Of a stretch of DNA of 64,000 bases, positions 25,274 to 34,494 are shown piece after piece; the first letter of the stretch is position 1; each line of letters opens with the position of its first letter. The stretch covers positions 41,204-105,203 of the forward strand of contig CAVYGM010000037.1 in the NCBI GenBank assembly GCA_963768025.1. The letters run 5' to 3'. The notes under the pieces were generated by a model, which was not told where the DNA came from, ran no database searches, and saw only the letters and a list, made by a program, of their open reading frames with translations. Position numbers and translations under genes: made by a program. The stretch is from CAVYGM01 sp963768025 (GTDB lineage: Bacteria; Bacteroidota; Bacteroidia; Cytophagales; Spirosomataceae).

Positions 25274-27040
25274 TCAATGAATACGAAGTTCGAAGGGCAT
25301 CCGCGCCTGCAACCCTTCCATGTTCATCAGGTTGCGGTACATTTTCACGTAAGGGGCTAGCTCGCCAAGTTGCTGGGCCATGGCGTTATCTTCCGATTTG
25401 CCCACCATTTTGTTAATCATATCCTGCACTGGATTAATTTTCTCGGGATAAAAACGAACCCGGTAGTCATCCTCTTTGAGATTAGCTGCTTTGGCGGCTA
25501 CCTTTATGGCTTCGTCCAGTCCCCCAAGTACATCCACCAACCCGTTCGCCTTAGCTTCTATACCCGACCACACGCGGCCGGAGGCTAGGGAGCGTAGTTT
25601 TTCCACGGACATGTTGCGGCCCTGGGCGGCTTTGGTAGTAAAGGTGGCATAGCCCTGGTTCACACTCCTCTGTATTTTTTCCTTCTCAAATTCGGTCATT
25701 TCGCGGGTTAGCGTCGGCCAGTCGGCGTGTGGATTGGTCTTGACTCCGTCGAAGGTAATACCCAGCTTGTTGTTCATGAAATCCTGGACGTTAAAGAGCA
25801 TGGCAAAGATTCCGATAGATCCCGTAATGGTGTTGGGTTGGGCCACAATGGTATCACAAGCCATAGCCATATAGTACCCGCCAGAAGCGGCCACGTCGGA
25901 CATAGAGGCAATCACTGGTTTTTGGGCGGCGGTCAATTTTATTTCCCTCCACATCACATCCGACGCCAGCGAGCTGCCGCCCGGCGAGTTGATGCGCAGC
26001 ACCACCGCTTTGATCTTATCATTCTCCCGAATTTTTTTGAGTTCTTTCACAAACTTGTCGGAGCCAATGTTGCCGTCCCCTCCATCACCCGACACGATGT
26101 TCCCTTCGGCTACTACTACCGCAATGCGTTTGTTAAAGTCTCCATCCGCTGCTGGGTGCTCGCCTTTCAGATATTTACTCAGTCCGACAAACTCGATCTC
26201 CTTTTTATCTTCCAGCTTCAATTCCTTTTTCAGAGCGGTTTCTACTTCATCGTAGTACCCGGCGTGGGTAATCAGCTTGTATTTTTGGGCAGCTTCCGGA
26301 TTGGTGATGGCCAGCGAATCGGCCCACCCTTTAAGCTCCGCCACGGGAATGCGCCGGGCTTTGGAGATTTTTTCGAGGTAGGTACCATAAAGGGCCGTCA
26401 AGAGTTCGACAGATTGTTGCTTGCTGGCCTCACTCATGTCCTTGCGGGAGAACATTTCCACGGCGCTTTTGAACTCACCCACCCGAAATACCAGGGGTTT
26501 AATTTCGAGCTTATCGAACGTGCCTTTGTAAAAATCATACTCCGCCGACAATCCGTTCCATTCCATTCCACCAGCCGTATTGAGATAGATCTTGTCGGCT
26601 ACCGAAGCCAGGTAGTATCCCTTTTCCGAATAGTATTCCCCATAAGCGTACACAAACTTTCTGGATTTTTTGAATTCCAATAGTTCATTCCGAATCTCTT
26701 CCAGGGAGGCCCATCCTGCGTTTGGGTCTTCCACCACCAGGTACACCCCTTTTATATTGTCATCCTCGCGGGCCAGGGTGAGCGCTTGGCGAATATCTTT
26801 CAGTCCGATGACGTCGTCACCGCTAGCGAAAGGAAAGGAGAATTCGGAAAACGGATTTTCTACCCCTACTTCCTGAATGGGCCGGTCGAGGTCTAATTTA
26901 AGCACTGACTTTTCCTTAATAACCGTTTTTTCATCACTGGAAAGCGCGGCCCCAATCCCAGCCAACAGGAAAAAAGAAAGGAAGAGAAAGAGAACCAGTC
27001 CGACCAGGGTAGCTAAAACGTATTTGAGAAATTGCAACAT
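25274..27040 (-). CDS. sppA: Signal peptide peptidase SppA, 67-kDa type
   Basis: 588 residues. One N-terminal membrane helix (about 8-32), then two tandem S49 peptidase domains. The first holds the general-base Lys region (LVFRVGEFKSAVEMFSR). The second holds the nucleophile Ser in MSDVAASGGYYMAMACD, after VLRINSPGGSSLASDVMW. It degrades leftover signal peptides in the inner membrane, facing the periplasm. Length and architecture match the long E. coli-type SppA. Monocistronic. Confidence 0.94.
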   Translation of the reverse strand: MLQFLKYVLATLVGLVLFLFLSFFLLAGIGAALSSDEKTVIKEKSVLKLDLDRPIQEVGVENPFSEFSFPFASGDDVIGLKDIRQALTLAREDDNIKGVYLVVEDPNAGWASLEEIRNELLEFKKSRKFVYAYGEYYSEKGYYLASVADKIYLNTAGGMEWNGLSAEYDFYKGTFDKLEIKPLVFRVGEFKSAVEMFSRKDMSEASKQQSVELLTALYGTYLEKISKARRIPVAELKGWADSLAITNPEAAQKYKLITHAGYYDEVETALKKELKLEDKKEIEFVGLSKYLKGEHPAADGDFNKRIAVVVAEGNIVSGDGGDGNIGSDKFVKELKKIRENDKIKAVVLRINSPGGSSLASDVMWREIKLTAAQKPVIASMSDVAASGGYYMAMACDTIVAQPNTITGSIGIFAMLFNVQDFMNNKLGITFDGVKTNPHADWPTLTREMTEFEKEKIQRSVNQGYATFTTKAAQGRNMSVEKLRSLASGRVWSGIEAKANGLVDVLGGLDEAIKVAAKAANLKEDDYRVRFYPEKINPVQDMINKMVGKSEDNAMAQQLGELAPYVKMYRNLMNMEGLQARMPFELRIH

Positions 27041-27243
27041 AATTTTTTTACTTAACAGGTATTTGATGGGTTAATACGATCCTTTCAACAAAAATAATGA
27101 TTTTCGAACGCAATCTTACTCCTATAATATGCTTAGTGGCTGGTATCACCGGACAGACGGTCGAACGAATGGTTATAAATTTTTACCAATCCCCCGAGCT
27201 TGTTTGATTTGTTCTATTTTTGTAAAAAACTAAAAACTCCCAA

Positions 27244-27753
27244 ATGAAGAAAACATTACTGCTCGTTCGCCACGCCAAGGCCGAAGACACCTCGCTTATG
27301 TTTAAAGACTTTGATCGGGAACTGGTAGGAAGTGGAATCATGGACTCAGCCCGGTTGGGGCATCACCTCCAGGTGGAAGGGGTGAAGGTGCATTTGATCA
27401 AAACTAGCAGTGCCATACGGACCTACCAAACGGCCAAAGTAATGGCCGAACAAATGCGGTACGATACGGAGTCGATCGAATCCGTGGAAAAGCTGTACAA
27501 CGGGGGCCCGCAGGCCTATTTGGCGGCCGTGAATACAACCCCCGAATCCGTGGAGACGCTCCTGATCTGCGGGCATAATCCGGATATCAGCTATTTTGCC
27601 GAATACCTAACCGGCGGCGACGTGGGTTCTATGGAGAAGTGCGGCCTGATTACCATTGAATTTGCGGGGGTACAATGGGCGGAAGTATCCAAGAAAATGG
27701 GAACCATGAAAAACTACATCACCCGGCAGACCCTCAAAGAGAAAGAATCCTAA
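27244..27753 (+). CDS. SixA-like phosphohistidine phosphatase
   Basis: 169 residues. N-terminal LLVRHAKAE is the RHG/RHA histidine phosphatase motif and ICGHNPDISYFAEYL carries the second catalytic His. The short single-domain length fits SixA, which removes phosphate from histidines of phosphorelay proteins. The target here is unknown. A small membrane-protein gene follows 42 bases later on the same strand. Confidence 0.9.
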   Translation: MKKTLLLVRHAKAEDTSLMFKDFDRELVGSGIMDSARLGHHLQVEGVKVHLIKTSSAIRTYQTAKVMAEQMRYDTESIESVEKLYNGGPQAYLAAVNTTPESVETLLICGHNPDISYFAEYLTGGDVGSMEKCGLITIEFAGVQWAEVSKKMGTMKNYITRQTLKEKES

Positions 27754-27795
27754 GCGAAGAGTAGGTCGCACTTTGACTAATTTGTATAGACTGTT

Positions 27796-28008
27796 ATGGC
27801 TGATCCCCGGAAAAACAGGAAGATATTTATCGTGGCATTTGTTGTTTTTACCCTGTTGATAGCCTTTTTGGCTCTGGACATGGCCAGCCGGACCACGGCT
27901 CCCTGGAACAAACCAAAACAACTGAACAGAGCTCTGCCGGGTGCCCTACCTTCTCTGGACACGCTGCTGCTCGACTCCCTGCTCATGGACACCACGGCCG
28001 GGCAATGA
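27796..28008 (+). CDS. Small single-pass membrane protein, unknown
   Basis: 70 residues. A basic N-terminus (MADPRKNRK) precedes one membrane helix (IFIVAFVVFTLLIAFLALDMA), then a short soluble tail ending TLLLDSLLMDTTAGQ. The organisation of charge and helix looks like a real protein with the N-terminus inside. I do not recognise a family. It probably shares a transcript with the sixA-like gene. Confidence 0.6.
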   Translation: MADPRKNRKIFIVAFVVFTLLIAFLALDMASRTTAPWNKPKQLNRALPGALPSLDTLLLDSLLMDTTAGQ

Positions 28009-28019
28009 ACCAATCGACG

Positions 28020-29183
28020 TCATGAGGCGATGCCCAGCGCGGCCAGTAGGGCCCCCACATCGGCTGGTGTATTGTACACGTGCGGCGCTATGCGGAGGCC
28101 TTGCCCGCGTGCCGATACGAACACCTTGCGTTCTGCCAACCGCTGTTGCATGTCCATGACGGTGGTATGCGGGGGAATCCGGATTCCGAATAGGTGGGCG
28201 GCCCGACGGGGGCTGCTATCCAGCAACAGGCCGGCTTCCTGAATACTACCGATAGCGTCCTGAAACAGGTGCCGGCAGTAGTCCTGGATCGCCGCTGGAC
28301 TCCACGCCAGCAGCTGTTCCAGGGCGGCTTTCATCATGGGCAAATGAATAAAATTGGATTGTTCACCCATGTTGTACCGAAAAGCCTTTGGACGGTAGGT
28401 AGATTGGTATTCCGTAAGCCGGTGAAACTTGGTGCTTTCTACCCGTCCCATCCAGGTCTCTTCCAGGGGAATGCCCCCATCGAAAGCTTCCCCAAAATAA
28501 GCCAACCCGAGCGAATACGGCCCCATTAACCACTTATAGCCAGCGCATACCAGCATATCCGGTTTGATGGTATCGAAGGGAAAGGGGAGGGCTCCTACCG
28601 ATTGCGTTCCGTCTACCACGAGCCAGGCTCCCACTTCCCGGGCGCGCAGGGCTATCCGTTCCAGGTCAAAAATTAGGCCGTACATCCAGTGGACGTGGGG
28701 ACACACCACCAGGGCGGTTTGGGAATCAATAGATTCCAACAAGGTCTGATTCCAGGCCGTCCCTATTTCAGCCCCGATTGGCATAGGAACCGTACTGATC
28801 GTTAGGTGATGCTCGGCGGCCACCCGCTCCCAGGCGTAGACATCGCTGGGAAATTCGCCTTCGAGCAGGATGATTTTTTGACCGGCGCGGAAGCCCGGCT
28901 TAAAAGGCAGGTTTCGGGCTACTATCGCCATGGCGTAGGATACTGAGGGAAGGAGGGCAACTCGCTCCGGGTCCGGGGCCTGTATCAGGTGGGTGAATAA
29001 GGCACGTACCTCCCAGGCGGGCTCAAAAAAATCATCGGGAGTAAGTTGGTGGATTGATCGGGTAGTTTTTAATATGGCCTCCTGACCCGCATGTTCTACG
29101 TGAATGGTAAGGGGGCCGCGGGTGGCGCAATTCATGTAGTGGATATCGTCCGGTAGGGAGAAGAGGTGTTTTTGACAATCCAT
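28020..29183 (-). CDS. Aminotransferase class V-fold PLP enzyme
   Basis: About 387 residues from Met at 29183 (MDCQKHLFSLPDDIHYMNCA). The in-frame start at 29258 would run into the leader region. Fold type I PLP enzyme related to isopenicillin-N epimerase and SufS-like desulfurases. Motifs: ALVVCPHVHWMYGLIFDLE, LVVDGTQSVGALPF (Asp contacting PLP) and VCAGYKWLMGPY with the Schiff-base Lys. No active-site loop Cys typical of SufS is obvious. Substrate unknown. The upstream leader holds a candidate structured RNA with a terminator, so it may be attenuated. Confidence 0.85.
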   Translation of the reverse strand: MDCQKHLFSLPDDIHYMNCATRGPLTIHVEHAGQEAILKTTRSIHQLTPDDFFEPAWEVRALFTHLIQAPDPERVALLPSVSYAMAIVARNLPFKPGFRAGQKIILLEGEFPSDVYAWERVAAEHHLTISTVPMPIGAEIGTAWNQTLLESIDSQTALVVCPHVHWMYGLIFDLERIALRAREVGAWLVVDGTQSVGALPFPFDTIKPDMLVCAGYKWLMGPYSLGLAYFGEAFDGGIPLEETWMGRVESTKFHRLTEYQSTYRPKAFRYNMGEQSNFIHLPMMKAALEQLLAWSPAAIQDYCRHLFQDAIGSIQEAGLLLDSSPRRAAHLFGIRIPPHTTVMDMQQRLAERKVFVSARGQGLRIAPHVYNTPADVGALLAALGIAS

Positions 29184-29234
29184 TCGGTAGGCCGGTAAGT
29201 GGTAAGGTGGCCACAAGATAGGAATTGATTCTAT

Positions 29235-29375
29235 AAAAAAGACCTGCCTCAATTGCATGAAGCAGGTCTAAGCACTACCGTCCCCTCTAAGTTATTATCT
29301 TGGTAGCTGCATCCCCTAAGGAATGAACTACACTAACATATACGGGTACGGGAGCATTTTGGATTCAAAAAATTT
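29235..29375 (-). ncRNA. Candidate small RNA or attenuator leader
   Basis: On the minus strand, two structures lie in a gene-free region upstream of the class-V aminotransferase. First is an imperfect hairpin of about 12 pairs at 29303-29331 (GTAGTTCATTCC then GGGATGCAGCTAC). Then an intrinsic terminator with stem agacctgc/gcaggtct (29240-29269) and six U. The terminator ends 52 bases before the aminotransferase start on the same strand. It could be an independent small RNA or a riboswitch/attenuator for that gene. I recognise no known RNA family. Confidence 0.4.
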
Positions 29376-29842
29376 TAAATTTTTTAGAAAAAGACCCAAA
29401 ACGTGGTTTATAATTCCGCAATTGCTTCATTTTCAACGCCTATTTTTAAGTAAAGATGAAAAAGACAGAAAAAAATAAGTGCAACGGCCTTCCAATTGTC
29501 CTATTTCAAGCAACGGGAGAGTGAGAAACAAGTACTTATTATTTCTGAAAAATAAGGAAACAGGCTTGCGAAAAATGTTCCATTCTACCTTGGAAAGAGT
29601 ATAGGCTCATAGGTGATGAGAAGGAGATCAAACGGCATTGGGAGGGAGCTTTTTAAGGAAAGAGTCGGGACTTATAAAGTTAGTACAATTTGATCTAATT
29701 TTTATCATATAAAATAGGAAGTTGTACGGAAACTTAGTTAACGGTTCTAGGTAAAGTACTTCATTGTGATATAGGTAACTATCTGATAATAAATAGTATA
29801 TATATTGACTATTCACCTTCATTCAGCCTTACCAACTAAGTA
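29376..29842. other. Gene-free AT-rich stretch between xerD and the candidate RNA
   Basis: About 470 bases of low-GC DNA, markedly AT-richer than flanking genes. A 64-residue minus frame at 29628-29822 exists but has no family character. No tRNA, repeat or clear terminator for xerD was seen. Confidence 0.5.
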
Positions 29843-30739
29843 CTATCCTCTCGGGTGGAACTCCGTTATAATCTGCCGCAAATAATCCCGGTCCAGGTGG
29901 GTGTATATTTCGGTGGTTATAATGGACTCATGGCCAAGCATTTCCTGTACCGCCCGCAGGCTAGCGCCTCCTTCGATCAGGTGGGTGGCAAAGGAATGCC
30001 GAAAGGTATGTGGGCTCACGTTTTTGGTAATCCCGGCCTTTTCGACCAAATCCTTGATTATCAAAAAAATCATAACCCGGGAAAGTTGACCGCCGCGTTT
30101 ATTAAGAAAAACAATGTCTTCACTTTCCTTGCTGGTAGTCAATTGATTCCGCACGGAATCCAGGTAGATTTGGGTGTATTTGATCGCATCCCGGCCAATC
30201 GGCACGAGCCTAACTTTATCTCCCTTTCCTACCACCCGAATGAACCCAATGTCAAAATAGCAATTGGTGAGTTGCAGGTTAATCAACTCCGATACCCGTA
30301 ACCCACAACTGTACAGCACCTCACAAATGGCGCGGTTGCGGGTACCTTCCGGCGTAGAATGGTCAATGACTTCGAGGATTCGCTCGATTTCGACGTAGGA
30401 AAGGACATCAGGGAGTTTGCGGGGCAGGCGGGGGCTTTCTACCAGTTCGGACGGATCCACCGTAATGACATTCTCGAGCAGGAGGTACCTGAAAAAAGCC
30501 TTAATGCCCGACAGCAACCGTGCCTGACTATGCGCCGAAAGCCCGAGTTCGGTGAGGTACTTCAGAAAAGCCAACAGATGCGCTTCCGTAATGTCCACTG
30601 GCGAGGAGGCTAAGTTCGAAAGCTCGGCAAATTCCCGTAGTTTCTCGGCATCGTGGACGTAGGCCTCAATCGAGTTGCCGGAAAGGGAACGTTCGAGCCG
30701 GAGGTAATTTTTAAAATGTTTAATGTAGCTTTGCCACAT
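29843..30739 (-). CDS. xerD: Site-specific tyrosine recombinase, XerD-like
   Basis: 298 residues, full length for XerC/XerD. N-terminal SAM-like core-binding domain (FKNYLRLERSLSGNSIEAYVHDAEKL), C-terminal catalytic domain with Arg in YSCGLRVSELINL, Lys in VVGKGDKVRLVPIG, HxxR in SPHTFRHSFATHLIEGGA, His in MLGHESIITTEIYTH and the nucleophile Tyr there. It resolves chromosome dimers at dif with XerC. The monocistronic layout and family similarity favour the housekeeping XerD over a mobile-element integrase. Confidence 0.9.
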   Translation of the reverse strand: MWQSYIKHFKNYLRLERSLSGNSIEAYVHDAEKLREFAELSNLASSPVDITEAHLLAFLKYLTELGLSAHSQARLLSGIKAFFRYLLLENVITVDPSELVESPRLPRKLPDVLSYVEIERILEVIDHSTPEGTRNRAICEVLYSCGLRVSELINLQLTNCYFDIGFIRVVGKGDKVRLVPIGRDAIKYTQIYLDSVRNQLTTSKESEDIVFLNKRGGQLSRVMIFLIIKDLVEKAGITKNVSPHTFRHSFATHLIEGGASLRAVQEMLGHESIITTEIYTHLDRDYLRQIITEFHPRG

Positions 30740-30811
30740 GCTGCTTTTGGGTAGTTAAAAAACAAATGTATTCACTCTTCCCTGGAACCTCTAAACCAAC
30801 CAGTCCTACTC

Positions 30812-31258
30812 ATGAAAAAAATCCTGATTCTGAATGGTCCCAACCTCAACCTGCTGGGGAAGCGGGAGCCGGGAATTTACGGGAATAGATCGTTCGAAAG
30901 CTACCTGGAGACGTTGAAAAAAACCTTCGAAGAGGTAGAAATCCATTATTTCCAATCAAACCACGAAGGTGCCCTGTTGGATAAAATTCACGAAGTTGGT
31001 TTCACCTTCGATGGACTGGTCATCAACGCCGGCGCTTATACCCACACCTCGGTTGCGCTTGCCGACGCCCTGGCGGCTGTTTCGATGCCCGCGGTGGAGG
31101 TTCATATCTCCAATATTCACAAGCGGGAATCTTTTCGGCATCATAGCTACCTCACCAGCCAATGCGAAGGGATGATTTGTGGCCTGGGGCTCAGGGGCTA
31201 CGAGCTGGCCATCCGGTACCTGACAGAACTGCCGGTAAAACCCATCACAATAAAATAA
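30812..31258 (+). CDS. aroQ: 3-dehydroquinate dehydratase, type II
   Basis: 148 residues, the normal length for dodecameric type II enzymes of the shikimate pathway. N-terminal ILNGPNLNLLGKREPGIYG with the catalytic Tyr in YG, substrate-binding VINAGAYTHTSVALADAL, and EVHISNIHKRESFRHHSY with the catalytic His. It is divergent from xerD with a 72-base gap. Confidence 0.96.
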   Translation: MKKILILNGPNLNLLGKREPGIYGNRSFESYLETLKKTFEEVEIHYFQSNHEGALLDKIHEVGFTFDGLVINAGAYTHTSVALADALAAVSMPAVEVHISNIHKRESFRHHSYLTSQCEGMICGLGLRGYELAIRYLTELPVKPITIK

Positions 31259-31328
31259 CACAGCCTTGGCCCAAAAATTGGCCCGGATGTTTTTATTTTG
31301 AAACCTCATGTCTATTCATCGTGGTTCT

Positions 31329-33596
31329 ATGCGACAAATTTTAGCCTTCCTTCTTCTTTCAATTTCCCTGCCGGTACTAGCCCAGCGGACCGGAGACCTT
31401 ATTCAGCTTTCGGGAAAAGTGTCCACCTCCAACCGGCAGACTGCGGCACCTTTTGCCAGTGTGCGGGTTCTGAATTCCAACCGGGGTACCCTCACCGATT
31501 CCAGCGGGAATTATTCCCTGCAATTGCTGGGTCGTGGCCCGTGGCAGGTGGAGTTTACCAGTGTTAGTTTTTCTCCCATTGTAAAAAACATCGAAGGAAA
31601 TGGACCCCAGATCAGATTGGATGTGGCGCTGCAACCGGCTCTTATTCAGCTAAATGACCAAGTGGTCGTGACGGCTCAGCGGTACGAAACGCAGTCGTTT
31701 GAGCGGCCGGAAGCCATCGCCGTGGTCACCAATCAGGATATTGCCAGAAATGCCCTTCGGTCTACCCCCGAGCTCCTCCAGGGGCAACCGGGAGTGTTTG
31801 TCCAGAAGACCAATCACGGGGGTGGATCGCCTTTCGTGCGTGGACTTACCGGGCAGCAAACCCTGCTGCTCGTGGATGGCATCCGGCTCAACAACGCTAC
31901 GTTCCGTTCGGGACCGAACCAGTACCTCAATACCCTGGATCCATTCCTGCTCGACCGCATAGAGGTGGTGCGGGGAGGGGGTTCGGTACAGTACGGGAGC
32001 GATGCCATGGGGGGAGCTATCAATGTACTCACCACCCCCCTTACTTTTTCCCAATCCCGGCGGCTGAGTGGAGATGTTCAGGCCAAACTGGCCACGGGAG
32101 GGATGGAAAAAAGCGGTCGGGTTTCGGTGGGGTATAGCGGAGCCAAGGCGGCCATTCAGGGAGGGTTCTCCTACCGAGACTTCGGCGACCTGGTAGGAGG
32201 GGCCGGGATCGGAAGGCAAACCCCCACGGGCTACGATCAATACTCCTTAGACTTGAAATCCTTGGTCAGGATCAACCCAAACCTTCGCCTGACCCTTGCG
32301 GTGCAGCATCTCAGGCAGGATAGCGTACCGGTGTTTCACAAGGTACAGCTGGAAAAATTTGCGCTAAACCAGTTTAACCCCCAGGTGCGAACCCTGCTGT
32401 ATGCCCGACTGGAAGGGTATGGTCCGGGCAAATGGGTGAAATCGTGGCAGATAACCCCCCTGGCCAGCCGAACGCTGGAAGAAAGGCAAAGCCGAAAAGT
32501 GACCGCCACCCGAACCCTGGCCGAACGAGACGAGGTAAAAACCTACGGGTTACTGGCTTCTTTTCTTTCGCAACCGACCTCCTTCTGGACCATCCAAACC
32601 GGGGCCGAATGGTACTACGATCAGGTGGCGAGTAAAAAGCAGGAACTGGAACCCATCTGGAGTTCGGCCGGACCACCACCCGTTCAGCGGGGCTTGTATC
32701 CCAACCAAGCCACGATGAGCAACCTGGCTTTCTATACCTTGCATACGCTTAGGTACCAAAAATGGGTGCTTACCGCGGGGGGTAGATTCAATACCTTTGC
32801 CATCAAAATACCCGATAGTGACCTGGGCACCAGTGTGATCACGCCCTCGGCCCTGGTGGGAAACGCCGGGCTGATGTACTCCGTATTGCCCTACCTGAAT
32901 CTGATTGTCAACGCCAACTCGTCGTTCCGTGCCCCCAATATTGACGACTTGGGAACCTTAGGCATCGTTGATTTTCGCTTTGAGGTACCTAACACCGCCC
33001 TGAAACCCGAACGGGGATTTAGTAAAGAACTCGGGATGAAGCTACGGACCAACCGCCTGTCTTCCTCCCTGTTTGTGTTTCATTCCCAATTGACCAATCT
33101 GATCGGTCGGATAAAGACGGATGAGATGCGGCAGGATTACCCCGTGTACCTCAAAGAAAATATCGCCAATGCCTTTATCCGCGGATTAGAAGCCGAAACC
33201 GAATGGCAGCTGTCGAAAAAATGGCTTTTATCGGGGTACCTCACCTATACCTACGGACAAAACGTGACCAGCAATGAGCCCTATCGGCGCATCCCGCCGC
33301 TCAATGGAAAAGTGGCGCTCCAGGTGCAGCCCACCACCAACACCTGGGCGCGGGTGGGATACTACTTTGCCGATCGTCAGGATCGGCTGGCCAAAGGCGA
33401 CCAGGACGACAACCGCATCCCCGCAGGGGGAACGCCGGGCTGGCAGGTGGTCCATGCGGCTGCCGGGTACCAGCTGGGCAAACTAAGCCTGAGCGCCGAG
33501 TTGCAGAATCTTTTTAACGAAGGCTATCGAATGCACGGATCCGGAGTAGCCGAAGTGGGGCGATCTGCCTGGATCAGGGCGCGGTATTCCTGGTAG
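31329..33596 (+). CDS. TonB-dependent receptor with carboxypeptidase-like N-domain
   Basis: About 755 residues from Met at 31329 (MRQILAFLLLSISLPVLAQ), which gives a clean signal peptide; an upstream in-frame Met at 31308 adds seven residues. Order: CarboxypepD_reg-like domain (about 25-100, SGKVSTSNRQTAAPFASVRVLN), plug domain (GQPGVFVQKTNHGGGSPFVRGLTGQQTLLLVDGIRLNN), and a 22-strand barrel ending ...AWIRARYSW with the terminal aromatic expected for outer-membrane insertion. No SusD partner lies next to it, and the haem/cobalamin-like plug suggests a metal or cofactor substrate rather than glycans; this is uncertain. Confidence 0.92.
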   Translation: MRQILAFLLLSISLPVLAQRTGDLIQLSGKVSTSNRQTAAPFASVRVLNSNRGTLTDSSGNYSLQLLGRGPWQVEFTSVSFSPIVKNIEGNGPQIRLDVALQPALIQLNDQVVVTAQRYETQSFERPEAIAVVTNQDIARNALRSTPELLQGQPGVFVQKTNHGGGSPFVRGLTGQQTLLLVDGIRLNNATFRSGPNQYLNTLDPFLLDRIEVVRGGGSVQYGSDAMGGAINVLTTPLTFSQSRRLSGDVQAKLATGGMEKSGRVSVGYSGAKAAIQGGFSYRDFGDLVGGAGIGRQTPTGYDQYSLDLKSLVRINPNLRLTLAVQHLRQDSVPVFHKVQLEKFALNQFNPQVRTLLYARLEGYGPGKWVKSWQITPLASRTLEERQSRKVTATRTLAERDEVKTYGLLASFLSQPTSFWTIQTGAEWYYDQVASKKQELEPIWSSAGPPPVQRGLYPNQATMSNLAFYTLHTLRYQKWVLTAGGRFNTFAIKIPDSDLGTSVITPSALVGNAGLMYSVLPYLNLIVNANSSFRAPNIDDLGTLGIVDFRFEVPNTALKPERGFSKELGMKLRTNRLSSSLFVFHSQLTNLIGRIKTDEMRQDYPVYLKENIANAFIRGLEAETEWQLSKKWLLSGYLTYTYGQNVTSNEPYRRIPPLNGKVALQVQPTTNTWARVGYYFADRQDRLAKGDQDDNRIPAGGTPGWQVVHAAAGYQLGKLSLSAELQNLFNEGYRMHGSGVAEVGRSAWIRARYSW

Positions 33597-33636
33597 AGTA
33601 GGTTAATTTTACTGCTTCATACCCAAAACAGAACCT

Positions 33637-34494
33637 ATGAAATCATTCTGGGCCAACTACCATAGCCATAGCCACTATTGCGACGGGGTGGAGTCACCCC
33701 GAGCCCAAGTAGAGGGTGCTCTTAGCCAGGGCGTGGATGCCTTTGGGTTTTCGTCGCACGGGCCAGTTCATTTTGAGAATGCGTGGAGTATGAAGGCAGA
33801 GCGGCTGGAACACTATCTGACCGAAACCAAGGCGTTGAAAGCCGAATTTTCCGAACAGATTGACCTGTACGTGAGTTTGGAAATAGATTATTTGCCCGGC
33901 CACGGTGGGCCCTCTACCTACGCCTCCCGGCTTGACTACACCATTGGCTCGGTGCATTACCTTGATGAAAATGAAACGGGTACCCCCTGGGAGATCGACG
34001 GGTCTACCGAGAAATTCCTGCGGGGCCTGACTGAAGTTTACGGTGGCGATATCCAAAAGGTGATAAAGCTGTACTACGGGCGCATCCGAGAAATGATCGA
34101 ACGGGATCCGCCCTCTATCGTGGGGCATCTTGATAAAATCAAAATCCATAACGTTCAGAATAGCCTGTATGACGAAAACTCCGGCTGGTATCAATCCGAA
34201 ATAGACCAAACGTTGGATTTGCTGGCACAGACGAATTGTGTAATGGAAGTCAATACCCGGGGCATTTATAAAAAAAACCTGAGCACCTATCCTTCTGGTA
34301 CTATTCTGGAAAAAGCCCTTTTGCGGAATATTCCGGTGATGATCAACTCCGATAGCCACGCGCCGGCGGAGATTACGGCCCGAATGTCCCAAACCGCCCT
34401 TCACCTCAACCAAATCGGCTTCAAAACCCTGCGGATTCTGTGGAAGGGGCAGTGGCAGGACGTCGCATTTGACGCAGAAGGATTATATTTGTGA
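33637..34494 (+). CDS. PHP domain phosphatase (histidinol-phosphatase-like)
   Basis: 285 residues. PHP metal motifs: ANYHSHSHYCDG at the N-terminus (HxHxxxxxD), FGFSSHGPVHF, SLEIDYLPG, GSVHYL, VGHLDKIKIHN and MINSDSHAPAEI. This order matches HisJ-type histidinol-phosphate phosphatases. Its stop overlaps the next start closely (TGA then ATGAATCTG), so it is co-transcribed with the SerC-like aminotransferase. Role in histidine synthesis is inferred from the family, and no other his gene is nearby. Confidence 0.8.
   Translation: MKSFWANYHSHSHYCDGVESPRAQVEGALSQGVDAFGFSSHGPVHFENAWSMKAERLEHYLTETKALKAEFSEQIDLYVSLEIDYLPGHGGPSTYASRLDYTIGSVHYLDENETGTPWEIDGSTEKFLRGLTEVYGGDIQKVIKLYYGRIREMIERDPPSIVGHLDKIKIHNVQNSLYDENSGWYQSEIDQTLDLLAQTNCVMEVNTRGIYKKNLSTYPSGTILEKALLRNIPVMINSDSHAPAEITARMSQTALHLNQIGFKTLRILWKGQWQDVAFDAEGLYL

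Noticed and set aside
25727..26683. 318-residue plus-strand frame opposite sppA
   Set aside because: SppA on the minus strand has full domain motifs; the plus frame is a codon-bias shadow.
29628..29822. 64-residue minus-strand frame as a gene
   Set aside because: It lies in AT-rich spacer, has no recognisable domain, and its composition differs from all neighbours.
29843..30739. Tyrosine recombinase as a mobile-element integrase
   Set aside because: Length, motifs and lone setting match housekeeping XerD; no excisionase, att repeats or cargo nearby.
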